Below, one piece after another: positions 31,550-37,049 of a stretch of DNA of 37,049 nucleotides. Each line of letters opens with the position of its first letter. The first letter of the stretch is position 1. The position numbers were made by a program, and so were the translations under genes. The notes under the pieces are model-generated. The model saw nothing but the letters and a program-made list of their open reading frames with translations, was not told the DNA's origin and ran no database searches. Origin of the DNA: Streptomyces verrucosisporus (GTDB lineage Bacteria > Actinomycetota > Actinomycetes > Streptomycetales > Streptomycetaceae); assembly GCF_017114865.1 (NCBI RefSeq), contig NZ_JADEYH010000040.1, positions 1 through 37,049 on the forward strand. The letters run 5' to 3'.

Positions 31550-31737
31550 AGACCTGCCGCCGCTTCGCGGCCATCCGCGAAGAGTACGAGCGCGAGATCG
31601 CCTTCCTGAACGCCCACTCCAAGCGGCACGCCGGCAAACCGTCTGCGAAGTCCAGCGCGAAGCACGCCGCGTCGGCCAAGGCGCGGATGGCCCGAGTGCT
31701 GACCGGCCACGTCGGGCGCTGCCCCGAGTGCGGCTGA
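31546..31737 (+). CDS. Small basic protein with C-terminal CPEC, 63 aa
   Basis: A 63-residue protein whose ATG overlaps the DUF2637 stop by 4 nt. The N-terminus (MKTCRRFAAIREEYEREIAFLN) is helical. The middle is rich in Lys, Ser, Ala and His (KPSAKSSAKHAASAKARM). The end is GHVGRCPECG, a possible half zinc knuckle. It probably binds nucleic acid or a partner such as MobC, but no family is recognised. Confidence 0.6.
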   Translation: MKTCRRFAAIREEYEREIAFLNAHSKRHAGKPSAKSSAKHAASAKARMARVLTGHVGRCPECG

Positions 31738-31772
31738 CCGGAAGGACGACAGGTCAAAGCTCCTACCCCCCA

Positions 31773-31799
31773 GGTGGCCCGGTTCACGGCCGGGCCACC
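31773..31799. repeat. Perfect 10-bp-arm hairpin upstream of mobC
   Basis: GGTGGCCCGG (31773-31782) and CCGGGCCACC (31790-31799) pair around a 7-nt TTCACGG loop, 35 nt after the preceding stop. It may be a terminator that separates the DUF2637 transcript from the mobilisation genes, or part of a transfer origin. Confidence 0.6.
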
Positions 31800-31821
31800 G
31801 CCCCGCTCCAGGAGGCTTCGC

Positions 31822-32058
31822 GTGATCCCCCGCTCCATCTGCTCCTCCACACCCGCGACCACCGAGGCCGTCACACGGGCGGACCCCCCGGTCCACCGGC
31901 GGCTCCCGCGTACCGCGGTTCTCACCCCGAACGACGGGCGGCTCGTCCAACACGCTCCCGGCGAACCCGTCCACGTCCTCACGGAGCCTGCCGATGTCGT
32001 CGAGCAGGCCGCCGGCGTCCAGCACCGTATGTGCTCCCCGAGGCCCCGCATCCGATGA
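31822..32058 (+). CDS. Hypothetical protein, 78 aa, coupled to mobC
   Basis: GTG 31822 follows CCAGGAGGCTTCGC, an excellent ribosome-binding site, and the stop overlaps the upstream mobC ATG by 4 nt. The product has a plausible small-domain stretch (LPRTAVLTPNDGRLVQHAPGE, then VHVLTEPADVVEQAA). No family recognised. The opposite strand is also open here but lacks such start signals. Support is moderate. Confidence 0.5.
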   Translation: MIPRSICSSTPATTEAVTRADPPVHRRLPRTAVLTPNDGRLVQHAPGEPVHVLTEPADVVEQAAGVQHRMCSPRPRIR

Positions 32059-32693
32059 TGAATCCCAACGACAACGGCACCGCCCCGGAACCCTCGTCTG
32101 ACCCCAACCCGGTCCCGAGCGGAGCAAGTTATCCCCTTGGATACTCCGCTTTGAGCGGAGTATCCAAGGGCTCCCCTGCCCCGATGGTGCAGGGAACCGC
32201 CCGGCGCCGGGGGACGCCTGACGAGGAGGCTGCGACCGAGGGCGGATCGCAGCCCCAGGGAGAAGAAGGGGGCCATGAGCAAGCTGCACCACTCCCCGCC
32301 CCGCCGCCGCCTCGTACCCGACGCCGCAAGTACCAGCGCCGCCGACGCCCTCACGTCCGCAACACGCGCTTCAGCGATGACGAACTCACCCGTGTGACCG
32401 CCGGCGCGAAGGCCGCCGGTCTGACCGTCGCCGGTTTCCTCGCCCGTTCGGCCCTCAGCGCCGCTCGTGACCCGGACCGGGCCGCGAGCATGGTCGCCGG
32501 GGAGCGAGAGGTGATCGCGGAGTTCTTCGCCGCCCGTCGCCACCTCGGTCACGTCGGCAGCAACCTCAACCAGGCTGCCCGCGCGATCAACTCCGGGGCC
32601 CACCCTCCCGAGCTCGACGCCGTCATCGCCGCCACCGAGCGCGCCGTCCAACGTGTCCAGCACGCCACCGAAAAGCTCCTCCACCAGGACTAG
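32055..32693 (+). CDS. mobC: MobC-like relaxosome protein
   Basis: Up to 212 residues. The C-terminal half is the MobC-like domain (PF05713): a ribbon-helix-helix-like start (RNTRFSDDELTRVTAGAKAAG, LTVAGFLARSAL), then the hallmark LGHVGSNLNQAARAINSG. MobC binds at the transfer origin and helps the relaxase open the DNA. The N-terminus is uncertain. ATG 32055 is coupled to the preceding small ORF. ATG 32184 would place the large palindrome (32134-32170) in the untranslated region and remove a low-complexity leader. The relaxase gene starts 15 nt after the stop. Confidence 0.87.
   Translation: MMNPNDNGTAPEPSSDPNPVPSGASYPLGYSALSGVSKGSPAPMVQGTARRRGTPDEEAATEGGSQPQGEEGGHEQAAPLPAPPPPRTRRRKYQRRRRPHVRNTRFSDDELTRVTAGAKAAGLTVAGFLARSALSAARDPDRAASMVAGEREVIAEFFAARRHLGHVGSNLNQAARAINSGAHPPELDAVIAATERAVQRVQHATEKLLHQD
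32134..32170. repeat. 17-bp-arm palindrome, candidate oriT
   Basis: CCCTTGGATACTCCGCT (32134-32150) and AGCGGAGTATCCAAGGG (32154-32170) are perfect 17-bp arms with a TTG centre. This is the most perfect inverted repeat in the window and lies at or in the 5' end of mobC, the usual site of a transfer origin recognised by MobC and the relaxase. A nic site would be expected a few bases outside one arm; I cannot assign it. A terminator role is possible but less likely inside or just before a coding region. Confidence 0.65.
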
Positions 32694-32708
32694 GAACACC
32701 TCACCGGC

Positions 32709-34433
32709 ATGATCCCCAGGATCCACAAACGCGGGCAGCGCACCCTCGGCCTCCTGCACTACCTGTACGGGCCGGGCAAGTACGAGGAGCACACCGACCC
32801 GCATCTGGTGGCCTCCTGGGACGGCAACGCCCCCGACCCCGGCCGCGACGGGACCGCCACCCTCAAACAGCTCCAGCGACTCCTCGACCAGCCTCTGGGG
32901 AACATCGACGCCTCCGAGCAGCCGGGCAAGCACGTCTGGCACCTGTCCGTCCGCAACGCCACCGAGGACCGCGTCCTCACCGATGCCGAGTGGGGGGACA
33001 TCGCCCGCCGCATGGTCGCCGCCGCCGGCATCGACGACCCCGGGCCGGGCGGCGCGGGCTGCCGGTGGGCGGCCGTGCGGCACGCCGACGACCACATCCA
33101 CATCGTCGCCACCCTCGTCCGCGAGGACGGCTACAAGCCCGGCCTGCACAACGACGCCGCCCGCGTCCAGGCCCAGGCTCGCGCCCTGGAGGCCGAGCTG
33201 GGCCTGCGCCGCCTCAGCAAGGGGGACCGCACCGCCGCGAAACGCCCCACCAGCGCCGAGCGCCACAAGGCCAAGCGCCAGGGCCGGGAGCGCACCGCAC
33301 GGGAGGAGCTGCGCGAGACCGTACGCCGCGCGGTGGCCGGAGCGGCCGGTGAGACGGAATTCTTCGACCGGCTGGCCGCCGCAGGCCTGCTGGTCCGCAA
33401 GCGTGTCGCTCCCTCCGGTGATCTGCTCGGCTACAAGGTGGCCCTGCCCGACGACCGCAACAAGGACGGCGAGCCCGTGTTCTACCCCGGCGCCCGCCTC
33501 GCCCCGGACCTGTCGCTGCCCCGGGTCCGGGAGCGCTGGTCCGCCGACGACCGCGGCCAGGGGACCTCTACGGCGGCTCCGGCCTCGCCTCCGGTGCCGG
33601 GCGGTCCGGCCGCCGCGCGCCGACAGGCCGCGTCGGCCGCGTGGACGGCACTGCCGCCCATCGAGCACGGCGAGGACTCGGTCGCCGCCGCGTACATCGC
33701 CGCCGCGGGCGAGGTCCTGGACGCGCTGGCGCAGACCTCGGCCGCCCACACCCGCCGCGAGCTGCGCGATGCCGCCTTCGCCTTCGAGCGCGCCTCCCGT
33801 TCCCGTGTCCGCGCCGAGCGCGGACACGACCGGGCGCTGCGGCAGGCCGCCCGCGAACTCGTCCGCAGTGGTCCCGCCCTCGGCCGGGGCGAGGACGGTG
33901 CCACGACCGCGATGGCGATCGACATGCTGTTCTTCCTCGTCACCGCCACCGCGCACTGGCACGCCAAGAGGGAGCACGCCCAGCAGGCCACCGCGGCCAG
34001 CCGTGCCGCCGAGCACCTGCGCGCCGCCTACCAGGCCGCCGCCGCCCAGCCACTCGGCGCTCTCCACCAGCGTGGCCGGCGCCTGGCCCGCCCTCTGCTC
34101 CGCCGACAGGCGGCGGTGCTGCGCACAGCCCTGCCGGAACACGCCGAACAGATCCTCGCCGAGCCCGGCTGGTACGCGCTCGCCGCCACCCTCACCGACA
34201 CCGAAGCCGCCGGCCACGACCCGACCACGCTGCTCGCCGAGGCCGCCGGGCGGCGGGAACTCGGCACGACGGAGTCCGTCAGCGATGTTCTGGTGTGGCG
34301 GCTGTGCAGGACGGCCGAGCTGCCCACCGACACCAGCGGCATGGCGGTCGGCGAGCGAGCAGCCAAGCAGTCGACGCGCCGTGCGGAGCAGAGAGCACCG
34401 GGCCGGCCCAGGTCCCGGCACGGGCGGTCGTGA
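32709..34433 (+). CDS. Relaxase/mobilisation nuclease
   Basis: A 574-residue relaxase (PF03432 type, MOBP-like). The nucleophile Tyr is probably Tyr18 or Tyr20 in LLHYLYGPGKY near the N-terminus. HVWHLSVRNATEDRVLTDAEW follows, then the metal-binding histidine motif VRHADDHIHIVATLV with His125, His129 and His131. The C-terminal half is helical and alanine-rich (relaxosome contacts). It would nick the element at oriT and lead the strand through a coupling protein. No TraB/FtsK-like or type IV secretion gene is in the window, so transfer would need a helper element. ATG 32709 has only a weak site upstream (AGGAAC). Confidence 0.9.
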   Translation: MIPRIHKRGQRTLGLLHYLYGPGKYEEHTDPHLVASWDGNAPDPGRDGTATLKQLQRLLDQPLGNIDASEQPGKHVWHLSVRNATEDRVLTDAEWGDIARRMVAAAGIDDPGPGGAGCRWAAVRHADDHIHIVATLVREDGYKPGLHNDAARVQAQARALEAELGLRRLSKGDRTAAKRPTSAERHKAKRQGRERTAREELRETVRRAVAGAAGETEFFDRLAAAGLLVRKRVAPSGDLLGYKVALPDDRNKDGEPVFYPGARLAPDLSLPRVRERWSADDRGQGTSTAAPASPPVPGGPAAARRQAASAAWTALPPIEHGEDSVAAAYIAAAGEVLDALAQTSAAHTRRELRDAAFAFERASRSRVRAERGHDRALRQAARELVRSGPALGRGEDGATTAMAIDMLFFLVTATAHWHAKREHAQQATAASRAAEHLRAAYQAAAAQPLGALHQRGRRLARPLLRRQAAVLRTALPEHAEQILAEPGWYALAATLTDTEAAGHDPTTLLAEAAGRRELGTTESVSDVLVWRLCRTAELPTDTSGMAVGERAAKQSTRRAEQRAPGRPRSRHGRS

Positions 34434-34487
34434 CTGTGGAGTCTGTGAATTGAAGCTGGGCGGGGAATCGCGACACGATCATGACGC

Positions 34488-34960
34488 GTGCAGGACGAGA
34501 CAAGGGAGGACGCGAGGGTGTTTCACCGGATACGCCGCCGTGCGGAGGGGTCCGACGAGTTGCAACGCCGGCACCACGAGGCGTACGTGCGGCTGGCCGG
34601 CCGGGTACCGCCGGAGGTCGAGCGGATGCGGGCCGCCGAGCAGCCCGCCGAGCCGGCGCCGATGGTGGACGACTTCCTCCCGCCGGAACTGCGTGTCCCC
34701 AGCCACGACCAGCTCGATGGCCGGATGATGCCCTGGCCGTGGCCGATCACCCTCGACGGCGAGATCGTCGCCTGCGTCGAGTGCGGCGCGTACCGGGGAT
34801 GGCTCGCCTCTCCACCCGCGACCAGATCTGGCTTCGCTGCCAGGCCGGGCATCAGCAGTACGAGGCTCGTCTCGACACCGCCTGGTACAACCGGCACGCC
34901 GGCCCCGCGGACGCGCACCACGAAACGTTCGAGGACTGCCTGCGGCACCTCGGCCGCTGA
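34488..34960 (+). pseudogene. Zinc-ribbon-like hypothetical protein, frameshifted
   Basis: GTG 34488 opens a frame reading RRAEGSDELQRRHHEAYVRLAG up to VACVECGAYRG near 34795. There the frame must shift by one base (GGGGATGG) to continue MARLSTRDQIWLRCQAGHQQ and AWYNRHAGPADAHHETFEDCLRHLGR, ending at 34960. Joined, it is about 157 residues with a Cys-x2-Cys and a later Cys/His cluster, like a small zinc ribbon. Without the shift the first frame runs on with arginine-rich nonsense to 35147. Either a real mutation, a sequencing error, or two coupled ORFs (an ATG starts the second frame). Confidence 0.65.
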
Positions 34961-35118
34961 CCTCCGCTGCCGCAGGCGGCGAGGACAACGTGGTGAGGCA
35001 GACCGCGATCCGGGACGGCAGCGTGCTGCCGATCGTCTCCGGCCCACCCGCTCCCGTCGGCCGGCACATCGGCAAGGCTCTCGCCGAAGTGGCAACACCC
35101 CGCTGACGCACCGCCCAA

Positions 35119-35162
35119 CGGAGTCTCCGGCCGACCAACCGAAGTGATGGCCGGAGACTCCG
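35119..35162 (+). terminator. Strong hairpin closing the plus-strand mobilisation genes
   Basis: CGGAGTCTCCGGCC (35119-35132) and GGCCGGAGACTCCG (35149-35162) are perfect 14-bp arms around a 16-nt loop. It lies beyond the last plus-strand gene and faces the convergent minus-strand DUF317 genes. No U-tract. Confidence 0.7.
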
Positions 35163-35215
35163 CCGCGCTCTGTCAGCGGGGCACGGTTCCGTGAACTCCA
35201 AGGAGCCGGAACAGC

Positions 35216-35255
35216 GTGAAGTCCGGCTTCTCCGATCGGAGGGGCCGGACTTCAC
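35216..35255 (-). terminator. 40-nt near-perfect palindrome, terminator of the DUF317 operon
   Basis: Arms GTGAAGTCCGGC (35216-35227) and GCCGGACTTCAC (35244-35255) enclose the perfect 12-bp palindrome CTCCGATCGGAG. Only TT/GG at 35228-29 and 35242-43 break symmetry. It starts 28 nt past the stop of the minus-strand DUF317 gene, as expected for a terminator between convergent operons. Confidence 0.75.
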
Positions 35256-35282
35256 ACATCGGGTCGAGGAAGGCGCTGGTCC

Positions 35283-36107
35283 TCAGTCGGCCGGAGCGCG
35301 CAGAAGCCGATCCCGGGTGCTCTCGGGCAGCACTCGGCGCAGGACCGGTGCGGTGGAGCTGAGGGAGCCTGCGAACGCGGCGACGAGGTCGTGCGGCACG
35401 CCGGCCCCGAAGGACGCGGCCCACAGGCACCGGGCAGCGACCCCGGGCTCCGCCCACGCCTGCCACCCGGGTGGCCCCGCCATCTCACCGGCTTCGGCCA
35501 CCAGAGCGCGCGGGTCGGCGTCCTGGATGAGGGGCGGTACCTCGCCGAGGCCGAGATGGGAGGTGAAGGTCGGATCGACCGCTCCCCCGCCGGGCCGGTC
35601 GACGTCACGCAGCCAACCGTGCGCGGTGACGGCGTCGAGGACCGACTCGGGACCGGCGAACGGCGCGGTGGGCTGCTCGCGGGCATCGAGCGCGACGAGG
35701 AAGTCCACCAGAACCTCCCCTGGGACGTCGGGGGTGAAGTAGGCCGACCACTGAGCGAGCGGGCTATCGGTGTCCGCGCGAGCGGAGATCTGCCAGGCGA
35801 TCGGCAGATCCCCCAGATGAAACGGCTCGTCCGGCAGGGCCCATTGGGCCCACCGGAGGGTGTCGGGGCTGATGTGCAGGACGGTGCTGCGCAGGACCTG
35901 CCGATCCTCCGGCGCCTCGTCCGGCTCCTGTCGTCCGCGGACGATCATCAGGCTCGTCCAGCCGAGACCGGCGAGTGTGTCGGCGACGGCGTCGTAGAGG
36001 CGTCCGTCGTCACCGGCCAGGTATCGGGGACCGACCCAGTACGCGGGCTGAACGTTGTTCGGGGCGGACGGGTCGAGCAGGAAATCGGGGTTCAGGGGCG
36101 CCTCCAA
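35283..36107 (-). CDS. DUF317 domain protein, two copies
   Basis: A 274-residue protein with two DUF317 (SPDY) units, a Streptomyces family of unknown function. The N-terminal unit has VGPRYLAGDDG, GWTSLMIVRG, and SAYFTPDVPGEVLVDFLVAL. The C-terminal unit has GWQAWAEPG and AASFGAGVPHDLVAAFAGSL. The listed TTG start lies 15 nt after the stop of the preceding small gene, with no clear ribosome-binding site, so coupling to that gene is likely. These proteins are common at the edges of Streptomyces mobile elements. Confidence 0.8.
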   Translation of the reverse strand: MEAPLNPDFLLDPSAPNNVQPAYWVGPRYLAGDDGRLYDAVADTLAGLGWTSLMIVRGRQEPDEAPEDRQVLRSTVLHISPDTLRWAQWALPDEPFHLGDLPIAWQISARADTDSPLAQWSAYFTPDVPGEVLVDFLVALDAREQPTAPFAGPESVLDAVTAHGWLRDVDRPGGGAVDPTFTSHLGLGEVPPLIQDADPRALVAEAGEMAGPPGWQAWAEPGVAARCLWAASFGAGVPHDLVAAFAGSLSSTAPVLRRVLPESTRDRLLRAPAD

Positions 36108-36122
36108 GAGCTGGGTGCGGGT

Positions 36123-36413
36123 CTACCGGCCACCGGCGGTGCGGCGGGGCCGGCGCGGCGGTGCCTGGACGGGAGCCTGCCAGGCCAGGGCTACGGCGAC
36201 CTCGGGCGGCAAATGGCCGAGTTGGGTGTCCGCGTCCCGGCCTTCGGCGAGGTAGACGACGGGCAGCCCGGTCCTGTCCGTGGCCTGGACGACCTGTTCG
36301 AGGCGGTGCGCCATCGGGAAGAACGGGTTCATCGCCTGCCGTACCGGAGCGTTGCGGTCGCAGGCGGACAAGCGGTCGATGAGATCGCCGACAGTCATCT
36401 CCGTGTGCTCCAC
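36123..36413 (-). CDS. Hypothetical protein, 96 aa
   Basis: GTG 36413 follows AAGGAGG at 6 nt, an excellent site. The N-terminal half (TVGDLIDRLSACDRNAPVRQAMNPFFPMAHRLEQVV) resembles small actinobacterial element proteins whose conserved DLIxxLxxxDxxAPVR motif I recognise only as hypothetical. The end is basic and proline-rich. It lies 15 nt upstream of the two-unit DUF317 gene and is probably co-transcribed with it. Confidence 0.7.
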   Translation of the reverse strand: MEHTEMTVGDLIDRLSACDRNAPVRQAMNPFFPMAHRLEQVVQATDRTGLPVVYLAEGRDADTQLGHLPPEVAVALAWQAPVQAPPRRPRRTAGGR

Positions 36414-36533
36414 GGACAGCCTCCTTGCAAGAGGAAAAGCGAGTGGGGGTGACGGGCTGCGGCGCCGCCGATGAGCCGGAGAGGAAAGAGGAAAGCAGTC
36501 TCCAGTAAGGACCTCCGGCTCGGGCTTCTGGCG

Positions 36534-36887
36534 TTACACACGCCGGGAAGTCTTCAGCACGCGCGCTACGGCGGCAGCGACGATATCGGCTGGCGTCTCG
36601 GTTCCGAAGGAGATGTGGTATCCGGGTCCCTTGGCCGTTCCGGTGACGGCGATCTTCCAACCCTCCCCACTGGTTCCGGGGCGGCCGAGCGGGAACCAGC
36701 CGAGATAGAAGCGACCGTCCTTGGAATTGACGTGCACGTCAGCTCGGTCGTCTACGACCAGACTGAAGTCCTGTCCGCTGAACTGGTCGAGCACGAGGGT
36801 CGGCTGGCCTGGGTCGAGCTGCCACTCGCGCAGCCGCAGAGCCCCGACGGTGGTGGAGAATGCAGGGGTCACGGGAGCCACGGTCAC
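36534..36887 (-). CDS. DUF317 domain protein, single unit
   Basis: A 117-residue protein from GTG 36887, with GAGGTGATC upstream. The C-terminal two thirds match one DUF317 unit (FYLGWFPLGRPG, WKIAVTGTAKGPGYHISFGTETPADIVAAAVARVL). It is the first gene of the minus-strand set; 120 bp separate it from the next. About 160 bp upstream to the window end carry its promoter region, where I see no clear hexamers and no other gene. Confidence 0.72.
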   Translation of the reverse strand: MTVAPVTPAFSTTVGALRLREWQLDPGQPTLVLDQFSGQDFSLVVDDRADVHVNSKDGRFYLGWFPLGRPGTSGEGWKIAVTGTAKGPGYHISFGTETPADIVAAAVARVLKTSRRV

Positions 36888-37049
36888 AAGCGATCACCTC
36901 TTTGACCTGGAGTTTTCCGGGAAGGTCGTCTAGGTTGGCATGCCCCTACCCCGCTGGCCAGTCCTCCGTGGATCTTTCCCGTCTGCTCCCGGCGAACTTG
37001 TCTCTTCTCAATGAATTTAGTCGCTGCGGGTGCTGCTGACCTGGGCGGT

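Noticed and set aside
31458..34421. A 987-residue open frame on the minus strand
   Set aside because: It lies opposite mobC and the relaxase, which have clear catalytic motifs. Its composition (Gly/Val/Ala-rich) is what a GC-rich gene gives on the opposite strand.
1..37049. tRNA and rRNA genes, att sites in a tRNA
   Set aside because: I found no T-loop plus acceptor pairing and no rRNA-like stretch by eye, so no integration site could be assigned.

Overview
The window looks like chromosomal or large-plasmid DNA of a high-GC actinomycete, most likely Streptomyces. Supporting signs are very high GC, GTG/TTG starts, ATGA/GTGA stop-start overlaps, a conservon (cvn) operon with paired P450s, DUF5999, DUF317, DUF2637 and WhiB-like proteins, and an FxLD-type lanthipeptide cluster. 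I saw no rRNA or tRNA. All assignments come from reading motifs by eye; no database was searched.

Layout. (1) 1-1993: type I-E CRISPR array with 33 repeats, read on the minus strand, with an AT-richer leader at 1994-2150 and no cas genes in the window. (2) 2306-3096: wreckage of a tyrosine integrase joined to an ISAs1-like transposase fragment. (3) 3256-7357, minus strand: a flavoprotein/HTH pair, then a TrmO-like tRNA methyltransferase downstream of an HTH-TPR regulator. (4) 7498-9271: two small unknown proteins, a DUF5999 protein and an S-adenosyl methyltransferase. (5) 9407-15097: a conservon of frameshifted sensor ATPase, roadblock, DUF742, GTPase, a P450 without the EXXR motif, a normal P450 and a STAS protein, almost all joined by 4-nt overlaps. 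(6) 15229-23972: an FxLD lanthipeptide cluster of precursor, LanB glutamylation protein, LanC, a fused elimination-domain/PIMT-like methyltransferase, a TPR protein and an ABC exporter. (7) 23973-26959, minus strand: PAP2-like phosphatase, DUF6545-type membrane protein, ImmA/IrrE-type metallopeptidase and an EspR-like HTH regulator. (8) 27048-34960: a plus-strand mobile-element module of HTH replication-like protein, zinc-finger protein, WhiB-like protein, DUF2637 membrane protein, MobC and relaxase. (9) 35283-36887, minus strand: DUF317 proteins and a small unknown.

How the parts may work together. The EspR-like regulator and ImmA-like protease face the mobile-element operon across two AACAC-N4-GTGTT palindromes. 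One overlaps a TTGACA box, so this may be the element's switch, in the style of ImmR/ImmA of ICEBs1. The element carries three DNA-level signals inside its genes: seven ATCC-centred iterons in the replication-like gene, 18 GGGGACC words in the DUF2637 gene, and a 17-bp-arm palindrome at the start of mobC. The first two occur in all three codon phases, which argues for cis-acting DNA rather than peptide repeats. The lanthipeptide cluster encodes dehydration (split LanB), cyclisation (LanC) and probable aspartate methylation to aspartimide or isoaspartate, plus export, but no leader protease. The conservon lies directly upstream in the same direction and may be its signalling arm.
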